Positions 1-10,990 of a stretch of 64,000 bases of DNA are shown here, in pieces. Under the pieces are notes generated by a model. It ran no database searches and was not told the DNA's origin. It saw nothing but the letters and a program-made list of their open reading frames with translations. Source of the stretch: Rhodocollybia butyracea (taxonomy: Eukaryota; Basidiomycota; Agaricomycetes; Agaricales; Omphalotaceae); assembly GCA_015501585.1 (NCBI GenBank), contig JADNRY010000025.1:124001-188000 (forward strand). The letters run 5' to 3'. How positions within the stretch are numbered: position 1 is the first letter of the stretch; every line of letters begins with the position of its first letter. Both the position numbers and the translations under genes were made by a program.

Positions 1-823
1 GTACAGCGTATACAGTGTACACAGCCTGCTTTTAGTTCCATCATGATTCATTACCCTTGCAATTACTTCAGTTTTACTCACTCGTAGTTAGCCAAAATTC
101 TACCAAGATTTGTGGATTGTCGCCCTCTAAGTAGTCATGGGCAGTGAACTTTTCAATACTGTAAGAGCTGTAAAGACACACTATCATGTTTGTAGTTACA
201 ACGGTGGCAGCTATAGTAGCCTGTTATCGATTTGTTATCGATGGAGCGGGGGAAGATTGGGAGGCAGTGGTGGGCTAACCTAGGCTAACCTCAATGGGGG
301 TATGTTCTGGTATGTTCAGCAAGTTCACCAGGGTCCACCCTGATGTAAGCGACAATCCGGGCCTGCTGCACGAAATAAAAGTGGGCGAGCGGGAGCCATT
401 GTACAGCAATGTACGATGGGAAGAGTCAAGCGGCTTCCACTCCATTGAAGCACATATCTCATTGGGCCTTTTGGCCATGGCCCATGTCGCGGGATTCTTG
501 GTGTCTGCTTCAAGGATGATCGATGACGTCAGGAGAAGCGCGCCAGTGTCACATGAACATCATTCGACTTTTACCAAATATAGAAATACGAAATTTGAGG
601 TTCATGCATAATATGTTCGAACTTCGAGTTCCGGGTGAACTCAGACACGGTAGAATTGTAACCAGGGCTGAAACCGGCTCGTCCCGTCCAAATTCTACAT
701 AAAAAGCCGCTCGAAAATGCAGATACCCTCTAGTTTGATACTCAGGCTTTTTCTTCTTTGCTGGTCAAAGAACGTCTGCGCGCAGAGTCCACTTCCACGC
801 CTTCTCCTTCTCCTTACAAAAAC

Positions 824-1568
824 ATGCGATTGAATACTATCTTCGTTATCCTTGGGTTTATATGCACTATATGTGCGATACCACTCCCTGCCGTGAGTGC
901 TTTCAAGTTCTCAAATCTCATATTTATTTGACCCCTGCAGTCCCCTGCCGACTCGAACGCTCTTAAAGTCCCTGCAGACAAGTTTCCCCTGCCACTCGAC
1001 TCGAGTAAGAACCTCACAAGCTGCAGCCCACTCTCCACGGATCCATGAAGAAGACATTCTCTATATAACCATCCAATTCCTTGAAGTACAGCCTGAGGAG
1101 ACCCGGGAGGAGGTTGAAAAGAAGGTGAAGCTTATGGTGAAGACTGCTGTGCTCAAGGGTGTAGACTACTACGACTCTAGGGATCAAACCAAACATAAAT
1201 TGAGCTCCTTTGATCCCTACAACAAAATTACACTTAGCACCAAACGGAAATATATCGTGCACCACGCAAAGAGTCCTAAACCTGCACATACCCAGGAACT
1301 CCGATTCAATTCGCCTGGACCATTACCCTCGAGTTGCCTGATAGGTCCCGACACAGTGATACTGGAGAGGGTTGGGTATCGATGGGCAACTATGTGGGAG
1401 ACCGGGGGTTTCTAAAGAGTACCAGGCATAAAGGACTCTACTTTACAGAATCTAGCTCAGTAAGTCATTTAACTGCAGTGACTGGCCTTGCTCACAGTGT
1501 GTGCAACATAGTTGGAAGCGAGTGATTGGTACTTTGATCCGTCCAACGGGAAAAAGCCTAAATATTGA
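824..1568 (+). pseudogene. Small secreted protein, copy 1 (frameshifted)
   Basis: Exon 1 (824-892) encodes a 23-residue hydrophobic signal peptide beginning MRLNTIFVILGF and ending near AIPLPA. A GTGAGT donor follows. Two acceptors are possible, at 940 (aligned with the other copies) and at 977; only the latter keeps the main exon open. The main exon aligns with copy 3 from the segment ILYITIQF onward. Near 1285-1330 the reading frame changes relative to copy 3: the WVSMGNYVGDRG-like segment continues in another frame. The last exon (1512-1568) would end in KPKY. No known domain is recognised. The signal peptide suggests secretion, possibly an effector-like or cell-wall protein, but function is unknown. 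It is called a probable pseudogene because of the frame change, unless an unseen intron rescues it. Confidence 0.6.
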
Positions 1569-2770
1569 CGTGATCTGGTGGAAGGCCGGTGGATATCTCA
1601 TGTTTGAGCAATCGACGTTTTTCTATGCTCAGTTACTAGATTTACATTGCCTAGTTGCCTGTAGTCCCCGTTCCTCATGATCAATGCCTTGATTGGTCAA
1701 ATTTCCTTCGCGTGTGGCCGTCGTAGTGTAAAATCAACGCTATTAAGTAGATCCTGATAACAGGCAGAAGCGAGTTTTGCCTCGATTACTTTCCCGGACT
1801 CGTGACTTTTAGGAAGCCCATCGATGCTCAAGGTGTGTATAAGTTTAATAATACCAGTTTGCCTGTGTGTAATTGTCATTACTAACTAATCGCTTCATAG
1901 GCAGGATTCAAAAATCCTCTGAAGCATCTCATCTTGGTTGAGGCACTTCGATACGATAATTCAATAATCATATCGAGAGCAATGACGTCTATCGAGTAAT
2001 TGTCGAACAGAGAAACTAGACGTACTGTATGTCTCAACACGTCGAAACAGATGATAATCACATCAAATTTTTAGCAAAATATACCGCTTTTATTGCGCTA
2101 CCGTACGTGTAAGTTAGTAGCCTAACTGCTAGACATGCCAAAGGCTGTTATCTAGTACCGGGCGTATGAGGTGGATCGTGAACCTTGGCAAGTTTCATAT
2201 CTCGCTTATGGTGTGGGGCAGTGGTAGTATTTGAGTGACGATCACTTCAAGTCGCCGGTCACCTTGCCGCTGCGCGAAATTAAAAAAGTGGGCGAGTTGC
2301 AAGGAGCTGAAGCCACTGGAGGGCCAATGTACAGCTCTGTACGGCGCGGCTTCCAGTCTACCGAGGGCCATGAGTAGGCCATGTCACTTTGGGCCGCTCG
2401 ATGCTGTTTGTTGACTGGCACTTATGTAGAACAAAAAGAGATGCGCGCTTTTGGTTAGTCTGAAAACGGATGGTATCACGAGTGACGATACTACTTTTGG
2501 TCACATCAGACGAAGGTTTCGACTTTTACCAAATATAGAAAATACGAAATTTGAGCAAATTCATGCATATCAATGCCTATTAATATCAATGCCTAGTATC
2601 GATCTCTATCGATGCACATGTTCGACTATGTTCGAACTACTCCAAGCTCAGGGTGAACTCAGACACGGGGCAATTGCAACAGCGAGTAACCAGGGCTGCA
2701 ACCGGTTCATCCCGTTCAAATTCTACATAAAAAGCCACTCAAAAACGCAAATACCCTCCAGTTTGATACT

Positions 2771-2876
2771 AGACTCGAGCCAGCACTTTTCTGCACTTTG
2801 ATGAACTCGATCAAAGATGTCAGCGAAGCTAAGTGATATCAACTCACGACTAAGCAGCAGGGACTGGTTCGAGTCT
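2771..2876. mobile_element. 106-bp MITE-like insertion in promoter of copy 2
   Basis: The segment is flanked on both sides by the same 11 bases AGTTTGATACT (2760-2770 and 2877-2887). Copy 1 has this sequence only once at the same promoter position (about 728-740), which is a paralogous empty site. The ends are inverted repeats: AGACTCGAGCCAG at the left, and the complement AGACTCGAACCAG at the right, with one mismatch in 13. There is no coding capacity. These features fit a miniature inverted-repeat element. The exact duplication length could be 8-11 bp because the boundary bases are ambiguous. Confidence 0.7.
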
Positions 2877-2968
2877 AGTTTGATACTCAGTCTTTTTCTT
2901 CTTTGCTGGTCAAAGAACGTTTCCGCGCAGAATCCACTTCCACACCTTCTCCTTCTCCTTACAAAAAC

Positions 2969-3765
2969 ATGCGATTGAACCCTATCTTCGTTATCCTTGG
3001 GTTTATATGCACTAGTATATATGCGATACCACTCCCCGCCGTGAGTGCTTTCAAGTTCTTTCAAATCTCATACTTATTTGACCCCTGCAGCCCCCTGCCG
3101 ACTCGAACGCTAAGGAAGTCACTACAGCCAAGGCTGTCCGCCCTTGAAGATAACCATTAAGTTCCATGGATTGTATAACAAGTTGCTTAGCATAGAGGGT
3201 AATCGGGACGTCGTTGAAGGTAGGGTGAGGGCTTTGATGAAGCATGCTTTGGAGGCGGCTTTAGAACACCACCCGGCTCAGAATGATCACACACGCAAGA
3301 TGCACCTCTTTAATCCCTGGGGCAAAATTGAAAAGGACTACTTGGAACCGTCTTATCGCTTCCTACTCAATGTTCAGCCCCACGAGCCACATCTTCAGTT
3401 TGCACAATTACAAGAAGAGATCAGCTTCACCTGGGTGGCTGACCTCACGTTGCAGGACTCCAAAGTATACAGTGATCATGGAAAGGGTTGGATAGCCATG
3501 ACTCGGGAGGACATTGGAAATGGAGTTCTAAAGAGTGAAACGTATAAAAAAAACGAACTTTACTTTGAAAAAACCAGTAAAGTAAGTCACTAACTTCTGC
3601 TGTGTACTGGCTTTCCTCATAGTGTGTGCAACGTAGATTTTGGGTGATTGGAAGTTTCAGTCAACCTCGACAAAACCAGAGGAGGAACCAGCGGAGAAAC
3701 CAGCGGAAAAACCACCAACACAAAGCCAGCCTGGGCTTCCGGACAGGACAAGGAATAGCAGCTGA
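2969..3765 (+). pseudogene. Small secreted protein, copy 2 (frame lesion after signal peptide)
   Basis: Exon 1 (2969-3040) encodes a 24-residue signal peptide starting MRLNPIFVILGF. The intron runs 3041-3090. Downstream of the acceptor the copy-3 frame reaches a stop at about 3145, while the conserved sequence (KITIKFHGLYNK and onward) is in another frame, so a one-base indel lies near 3130-3145. From 3144 to 3581 the frame is open and aligns with copy 3. A last exon (3637-3765) would encode a tail rich in Pro, Glu and Lys with PAEK repeats. No alternative acceptor that I can see restores the frame. The promoter also carries the 106-bp insertion at 2771-2876. Function is unknown. Confidence 0.6.
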
Positions 3766-4552
3766 CGTACGGTGTAGATCGATGGGTCTTCGACATCCAG
3801 ATTGACCTGGTGGTCTGCCTGGTGGATATCTCATGCTTGAACAATCGGCGTTTCATTTACCAGATTTGTATCGCCTATAGTCTATCCTTCCTCAGTGCCC
3901 CAATTCGTCAAATTTTCTGACCATCATCACCCCCTTCACCCCCCATGTCAAAGGCTCTGTTATCTAGGTTTACCGAGCATATGAGGTAGATCGTGAACCT
4001 TGGCAAGTTTTATATCTCGCTTATGGTAAGTAAGGCAGTGGTAGTATTTGAGTGACGATCACTTAAGTCGCTGGTCACCTTAAGTGCCGCTGCGCGAAAT
4101 TAAAAAAGTGGGCGAGCTGAAAGAGGCTGAAAGGAGCTAAAGCCATTGTCTGTATGGTGCGGCTTCCAGTCCACCACCGAAGGCCATGTCTCTTTGGGCC
4201 GCTCGATGGTGTCTGTTGACTGGCATGTATGTACTTGGAAGAAAAAGAGATGCTCGCTTTTGTTTAGTCTGAAAACGGACTTTTGGTCGCATCGGACGCT
4301 ATCAGGCGAGGACCGAGGTTTCGACTTTTACCAAATATATGTAGAAATACGAAATTTGAGGTTCATGCACATGTTCGAACTTCGAGTTCAGGGTGAACTC
4401 AGACACAGGGAAATTGCAACAGCCAGTAACCGGGGCTGGAAAGGCATAAAAGCCACTCGAAAGCAAATACCCTGATACTCAATCTTTGCTGGTCAAAGAA
4501 CCTTTGCGCGCAGAGTCCACTGCCAACACCTTCTCCTTCTGCTTACGACAAC

Positions 4553-5236
4553 ATGCGATTGAATCTTACCTTCGTTATCGTTGGATTTATATGCACTATA
4601 TGTGCGATACCCCTCCCCGTGAGTGCTTTCAAGTTCTTTCAAATCTCACACTTATTTGACCCCTGCAGTCCCCTGCCGAGTCGAACGCTGCTCAAGAAGT
4701 CCCTGCAGCCACCGCCCAGCACCTGACCATAACCATCCAGTTTAATGATGGAGTGCCTAAACAAACCCCAAAAGAAGAACAACCCGAGGGTGAAGCTCCA
4801 AAGATGGTGCAGTCTTTGATGCTTAGTGGCTTGCACTCTGCTTCAGAAGATGGCAAATTGCCGGGCATTAAGCCCTACAGCGAGATTCGTCCTCCCTGCA
4901 ACCTGGCCTTTGAGTGGCAGAATTCTCCTCGCATAACCTCGCTCTCAGGAACGATCGAATTCGCCTGGACCGTTACCCTCAAGTTGCCTGACTCAATGGA
5001 ATACAGTGATAATGGATTGGGTTGGATATATGGCACGGGGCATGTTGGAGACAGGGGTGGCCTAAGGAGTGACAAGCATAAAGGACACATCTTTCGACTA
5101 ACTAACTCAGTAAGTCAGCAGCCTCTGTGTATTAGCCTTCCTCATATATGCAACGTAGGGTTTACTGAGTTCTCTGTGGGAGATGAACGGCCAGCACCAC
5201 ATTTCACCTGGGAGTTTGCCACGCGTAGGAAAGTAA
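4553..5236 (+). CDS. Small secreted protein, copy 3 (apparently intact)
   Basis: Exon 1 (4553-4618) encodes the signal peptide, starting MRLNLTFVIVGF and ending AIPLP. The intron is 4619-4668 (GTGAGT..CAG), exon 2 is 4669-5109, and exon 3 probably starts at 5159 after a second intron beginning GTAAGT. The main exon stays in frame with the signal peptide and contains HLTITIQF, an acidic/lysine stretch, an EFAWTVTLKLPD segment and GHVGDRGGL, all conserved in the two decayed copies. The last-exon boundary is the least certain part. The mature protein would be roughly 190 residues. No catalytic motif or domain is recognised. The family is likely lineage-specific, and a secreted role is inferred only from the signal peptide. 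Confidence 0.6.
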
Positions 5237-5339
5237 GTATTAAGGCGCAGGAAACCGGTAGGGGTGATATCGTACAGGGGATGGGATTCCAGAATTCCAG
5301 GGGTAGGCGTGTGTATGGGTAACTGTGCTATCTGTCCAG

Positions 5340-6297
5340 CGAATCACAGATTACATCGCCGGAAAGATTTTAGAGTGTGATATGTGCACCTTAGAAGCGT
5401 TCATATCCTTTCATATCCCAAAAAATAGGCAGAAAAAGTAGGCCAGGCATGGTATATTAGTTTTGCATCCCCGAATATGCAGCGCATCCAAGGCACGCGT
5501 CCATAGGCGTCCATTCCTTCGTATCCATTCCCTTATAAAGCACCTGTAATCTGCTTCTCTCTTTGTCTCGTATCCGGGCGTGTCTGCGTCAGGTCTGCGT
5601 AGGGGAGACAAATTCGGTCGTGTATTTCCGACAACGATATCGAGGCGAGCCAAGAGGTGTAATTGGTAGAAATGCAGATAGAATGGTTTACTGCTTCATG
5701 AGGCGTAGATGTAAGTTTACCGTCAGGGACCTTCTCTTTTGGTATTACTAGTATTCCTGTAACTTTAAGATGCATGAGTTTTCAATAGATCGGAATTGAA
5801 GCTTTGAAGACACAAGCTCTACTTCGACATGCATGGAATATGGTACCCTATTCTTCGTGCGATACAGTTTGGTTTTTCACTCAGTGAGGTCACTGGAGGT
5901 GTGTGTGTTCCTGGAAGGCATTCCAAGCATCGAAGAATAATAAGCGCCATATCATGCACATGACGAGAGGCGCTTAAAGCTTAAAGACTGCTACCCGCAT
6001 GTTGGCTTGACCAGGCTTGTGTATCCCGTCTCGAGCTGTCCTCGCTTGAAATTCGAAACAATCCATAATTCCAATCCGTTATTCATTATCAAGGCCGAAG
6101 TACTCGCTCACAACTGGACCCCGCGCTACCAGTCTGAAGACCATATTTCGGAAAAGATGCGTCGCCGGATTGACGATTTGGTCTTGTACACCACGATCTG
6201 GATCACACTCCCGTCCGCGCATCTTGTTGATCGGCTGTGAGTACATGTGAGTTGGCAGAGTTGAAACTAGTCTATAAGTAGTTTTTTCAATCAACCC
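5340..6297. other. Gene-free stretch upstream of the ABC transporter
   Basis: No conserved coding sequence was recognised. The part from about 6010 to 6236 is open and could be a 5' exon of the following gene, but no splice join that I tried keeps the frame, so it is left out of the gene model. It probably includes the transporter's promoter. Confidence 0.4.
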
Positions 6298-9200
6298 ATG
6301 CAGAAAGGTGTAGAATCCACCGTCAGTTTTGTCGTCAGTGGACCTGAGATATGTGGACGGCTTGTGCGCGGCACCCAATCGCTGCGGCCACGTCTTGATC
6401 CCAGTCTCTCTATAAGTAGAGCACAGCGCAATGGAGTCTCGTTACACATTACGATGAGAGGCACTTACAGCAATCGCAAGGGTAAGTTCGATCCCAGCGA
6501 TGAACGCAACGTCAAACACACCAAAATCGGCCAAGTCTGGGAGCTCTACGAAGAAAGACAGCCAGAATTATCCAAGATCCCCTTTTCGACTCGATTGAAT
6601 CTCGAGCAATATATTGGGATATACGAAAGTCTTCCTTATGTATGGCAAATGCTGAAGGATGTTGGCAGTATTCGCGCTTGCTGGGTTTATCTGGGGTTGT
6701 ATCTCGCGTTGCATGGTTTTCTCTCGCTTATCCCTGCGATACGATTATGGTGAGTCCTCATAATGATATCGCCACTTGCTTCTCCTTTTGACATTCATCC
6801 GAGGTATTCTGGACAGCTATTGTCCATTGTAAGCCTTGAGCTTGATGGTACGAAAAATCGATCGAATCTGAATGGTTTTTAGGTAGGATCTGCCATAGAA
6901 AAACGTACAGTCGACAAGCAATTGCTTTTCAAAGTAGCCGCAAGCCGCGTCGCCTGCTCCCTCGGAGAAGTTATCCTCCAACACTTCTCACGTGTCATTT
7001 CACGCCCTCTAAACACCCGCATCAAGCAATACTACAACATACACATGTTTGGTGCCTTGGCACGTCTGGATGTACCCACCTATAATGATCCTTCTATTCA
7101 AAGACAGCATGAGCAGGCGTTCCCAAGTACCGATTTGCCCCAGTCTGTTGTTTGGAAAACGGTTGTCGGCTCTGTGAATCTTGGGAGTACCGTGGTGATG
7201 TTGATTTCTCAGCTAACGGTGATGTTCCGGGTGTTGAAGGACCAGCACGATGGGCCTTTGCTTGCTTTTCTTAGTCTTTTGAATTCTGTGATGTCGTGGA
7301 ATTATTATAGCCAGTCTCTGTTCGGTCTCGGAGGTATACTTTCAGGAGCAAATCTTCCTCTCTATCATTGTAGTGACAAGTGATACTTAGTATGGGCTGC
7401 CACAACTCGAAATGCTGATTTTATCAAGTTATCGGGTTTACGAAAGGCAATCGGACATCCTGCGCACCGCAAGGAGATTGTTACGGGTAACATGTGGGAG
7501 TATATGCACTCAGGTGGGTGAACAAAATGTTGAAGGTTCATCCCCTTTGATTCGTGACTTGTAGAATACCGAAGATGTGTAACTACCCTAGGAGAAGACA
7601 CAGGAGAATTTTCCAATGCTCTCAACTCTTTTCGACAACGTCGCTTCCCCAGTGTGGTTGCACTAATTCGTCAATCAGTACAACAGCTACCACAAGTAAA
7701 TATACGGTGTTCCTTCCCCACAATCCCTAATCTAATTCATCAACGCACTTGCTTTCTTTAATAGATAGTATTCACCCTCCGCGCAGTCTCCTATCCTTCT
7801 TCCATCCCGTTATCTCTCGCCTCCCTCAACCTAATCACAAGCACTACAAGTTCATTCACCAATACCCTATTCAGATTAGTCTATGAAACGGGCTCGATCT
7901 CGGATAACTTCGCATCGATTCGCAAGATGTATGAGGTTATGCAGGTGGAGAATCGGATTCGGGATGGGACAGTTGGGTATCCGGAGAACTCAAAGGAGCT
8001 GCAGATGGGTGTCTCGATTGAGTTTAGGTGAGTATCAGTGCCAATAAGTATCGGAAGTTTTCATCTTGCTTATATGGACTGATGTTCTATCTGTTCCCCC
8101 CTGCATAGGAACGTCTCGTTTAAATATCCAGAAAGCAACGCCTATGCTCTCCGTAACGTTTCGTTCAAGATTGTCAAGGGTCAACTATGCGTACGTGTAT
8201 ACATCGCACATTTGCTTTAGAGCTTTAGAGTTCCCAGCTGATCTAAACATCTACCGTAACCCTATGTATGCGTGTTCTCAGGTTATCCTGGGTCAAAACG
8301 GCTCAGGCAAAAGCACGATCCTCAAACTCATCGCACGACTGTACGACCCGTTGGAAGGCCAAATCCTCATCGACGATCGGGATATCAAAACACTCAAGCT
8401 CGCAGATATACGACAGGCGATGGCGGTTTTATACCAAGATTATACGTGTTTCCCGTTATCTGTAAGTAACCGTTCTCCGGGATTCTACCCTCTCTTTTCC
8501 TCCTCCCGTTTCTCTTTTTTCAGTTGCTAGTCAGTACTCTTTAGTTCCTTCGAGTTTCTCATTCTATCCTCCATCTCCAGATCAAAGAAAAACATCGCTC
8601 TCGGCGACCCAGGCCACTCAAGCTCTAATGACCTCTCCAGAATAACTAAAGCCGCTGAATTCGGGGGAGCCTCTGAGTTTATCGAGCGGCTCGAAGATGG
8701 ATATGAGACGTACCTCGAACGACCTGTGAGGGATTATTATTCCGGATTACCGGAAGGTACGACGAGTCTTTTTGGACGTGCGGTTAGTTTTGGAGGTGTT
8801 AGGGGGGCGGGTGGGATGAAGGGTAGCGACTCTGTAGGATTGAGTGGGGGACAGATGCAGAGGATTGCATTGTGGGTATTGCATTTTTTCTTTTCCTGTT
8901 TTTCTTTCCGTGTGAGAAAGTTTCTGGAACTGAATGTTTATGGAATACGGCAGGTCACGGACGTTCATGCGTTCGTTGGTGTCTGAAGACTCTGAACTGA
9001 GTGTGGGATTGCTGTTGTTCGATGAACCTTCTGCAAGTCTCGATCCCACTGCGGAACATGGTAAGTTGTTACTCGTTACTACCAGTCTTCCTCGTAAATC
9101 TGATTATCGTCCTTTTCCAGATCTATTCGAACGACTGCGACACCTCCGCGGTCAAAAAACTATGATATTTTCCTCGCACAGGTTCGGTAACCTCACAAGA

Positions 9201-9427
9201 AACGCTGATTTGATACTGTGAGTTCTTGTATACTTCCCCCACCCTTCCCACCCTTCCCCAAATACCCATCTTCCATTTTACTGACTGCTAACTAACCATT
9301 CTCTTCCACAATATCTAGATACATGCATGATTCAGCCATCGTCGAAGAAGGGTCCCATGAAGCCCTCATCCGCGCAGGTGGAGAATATGCGAGGATATGG
9401 AACTTACAGGCGCAGGCTTTTTTGTGA
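6298..9427 (+). CDS. ABC half-transporter (one membrane domain, one ATPase domain)
   Basis: Twelve exons are supported by frame and splice sites: 6298(?)-6749, 6804-6828, 6883-7333, 7391-7513, 7565-7695, 7765-8027, 8109-8190, 8282-8461, 8588-8871, 8954-9060, 9121-9217 and 9319-9427. The N-terminal half has hydrophobic helices, for example YLGLYLALHGFLSLIPAI. The C-terminal ATPase domain has Walker A GQNGSGKST, a Q-loop glutamine in YQDYTCFPLS, signature LSGGQMQR, Walker B LLFDEPSASLDP and an H-loop histidine in SSHR. This TMD-NBD order fits ATP-driven membrane export proteins of the ABCB/MsbA-like type, but the substrate cannot be inferred. All catalytic motifs are intact, so the gene is probably functional. 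The second exon is a 25-nt microexon. The N-terminus is uncertain: translation might begin at 6298 or at a later ATG near 6452. Confidence 0.85.
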
Positions 9428-9629
9428 TCGTTTTTTCGATTTTGCTGTTTCATGTTGGGGTAATTCTTAGAGTATATCTCTCTCATGGCTTGCCAGATTA
9501 TAGTACATAGAATGATGAATCTTCACAAGTACTGCTATACAGAGTGTTCATCCTGTGCGCCTCATAGTTGAGCATCAGCAACGACGAGTCCTGTTAGCGC
9601 TCCTGGTCTTGTCTGTCCAATTGTTTCTG

Positions 9630-10990
9630 CTTTATCGGCCCGGCCCGCTAAGAAAAGCCTGCTTGGCCCGAAACGAGGTCAAAGCGTCGGATTTCAAACG
9701 CTGCTGAGGCAAATTATGATTTTATTACAATTGTACTGCCGCGGCAATCTCAGAATACACATTGAACACGCTGGATATATACTACTGGCCCCAAGAAACC
9801 AAGTACAACAATTCTCATACGAGTTCCCACAGTTCATTTGATGTATCGACTTTATTCGTATAGGTCATGGCACCGCCTGTGGAAACAAGCACCCTACTAT
9901 GAAGGGAAGCAAAATTAAAGTCATATTTCTGTTTTGCTATGACTAAATGCGCAGAATCGTCGTCGACATAGACCACATGCTCCCCATCGATGTGAACGGT
10001 AATTGGATCTGCACCGATCATGACTGTCCCTAGAGGCATGTTATTAGCCGTAATCTGGAAGTGTGTGCGCTCTGTGTGGGAGGCACGAATGTGTCCACTG
10101 GATGGATCGTGAAACCAATACAAATTCTGATCGCCCTTGGAACGAATAAAGAACCTACCAAATTTGTAAGGTCTCCAGTCAGTATTTTACAGTTATTCTA
10201 AGATTATTTTAAATGACGCACCAGTTACCACTGATATGGTCGCAGATAGATCGAGGGGGAATCATATCCATTCCAGTGCCTCCACGATTTTTTTGTCCAG
10301 TGGTGAACATTCGACCTCTGAACTGTTCGGCTATAGATTTGAAAGGTGCGTCGATGAAGAAGTTTTGGACGTTGGCACGGGATGGGTCATGAGTGTAGAA
10401 CTGAGGAGTGATCCTTTTGATATTGTAACCAATGCCAGATATGGCACGCCACCACTCGTCCGAGACTGCACGGCTCGCGAAGGTGATCACTACACGCCAG
10501 TCATCGTCGTTGCGAATCTAGGAGAATGAAATATGTGTTTAATATGAGATAAAACCAATCCTCCACTCACATTATGGACGTAGGCATAGAAAACACCGCT
10601 GCTCATGTCTTCTACTGGTGCGTGAACCGAGGAATAGGGTAGTAGTGTTGGGACAGTGATGGAGCACTCCCTACTGGCCTCACATTTATACTTCACAGGG
10701 AGCAACCCAGTAGTTTGGCTGCGAACTTTCAACAACGATGGACAGATCGAGAATAAATATTCCGTGGCACTTTATTGTTCGTTACTAACGCGAATTTTGA
10801 TGAAGAACATTCAACGTGTCGGATAACACATCTGGATTGAGTTCATTTGGGGTGGGTCAGCACTCCAGTGAAACCCTTGTGCAATTTATTATCATTTAGA
10901 ACATTCCGAGCGTTAAAGAAGTATTCTGAGAGTATGTTTATCTGACTGAACTTACCATAAGCACGGCTGAGGAGAGATGTTCTACTGCGA
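9630..10990. repeat. Segmental duplicate A (partner at 22180-23550)
   Basis: This segment and 22180-23550 share the same order of sequence: a GC-rich 'cggcccggcccg' start, an AT-rich block around 'aaattatgattttatt', three exons of a minus-strand gene and an ending near 'ccataagcacgg'. Divergence is several percent with small indels. No element ends or target duplications were found, so the mechanism is unresolved. Confidence 0.8.
9815..10735 (-). CDS. Hypothetical protein, duplicated family, three supported exons
   Basis: On the minus strand exon order is 10735(?)-10571, 10517-10222 and 10154-9815, ending in LWELV and a stop at 9815-9817. Donors are GTGAGT and GTGCGT, and acceptors are TAG. 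Conserved segments shared with the second copy are GVFYAYVHN, VVITFASRAV, DEWWRAISGIGYNIKRITPQF, FKSIAEQFRGRMF and ERTHFQI. I do not recognise a domain. The tryptophan-rich, beta-looking sequence suggests a cytosolic or secreted globular protein. The true start is not found. Both duplicates have the sequence ATG followed directly by a GTAAGT- or GTTAGT-like donor upstream (10956-10958 here), which may be a start-codon exon, but the join is unproven. Confidence 0.55.

Larger units (their letters stand above)
260..5340 (+). repeat. Tandem triplication of a secreted-protein gene unit
   Basis: Three head-to-tail units of roughly 1.8-2.1 kb each hold a promoter region, a signal-peptide exon, a main exon and a short last exon. 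Upstream sequence is shared as well as coding sequence: a block around 540-660 recurs near 2515-2660 and 4315-4410, and a block around 2137-2230 recurs near 3944-4040. The same TATA-like run (cataaaaagcc or cataaaagcc) precedes all three genes at about 698, 2726 and 4444. Because promoters were copied with the genes, unequal crossing-over or segmental duplication explains the array better than retroposition. Divergence between units is clear but modest. Confidence 0.85.

Noticed and set aside
6007..6236. Upstream exon of the ABC transporter
   Set aside because: The frame opens without an ATG, and all splice joins tried to the exon at 6298 give a stop.
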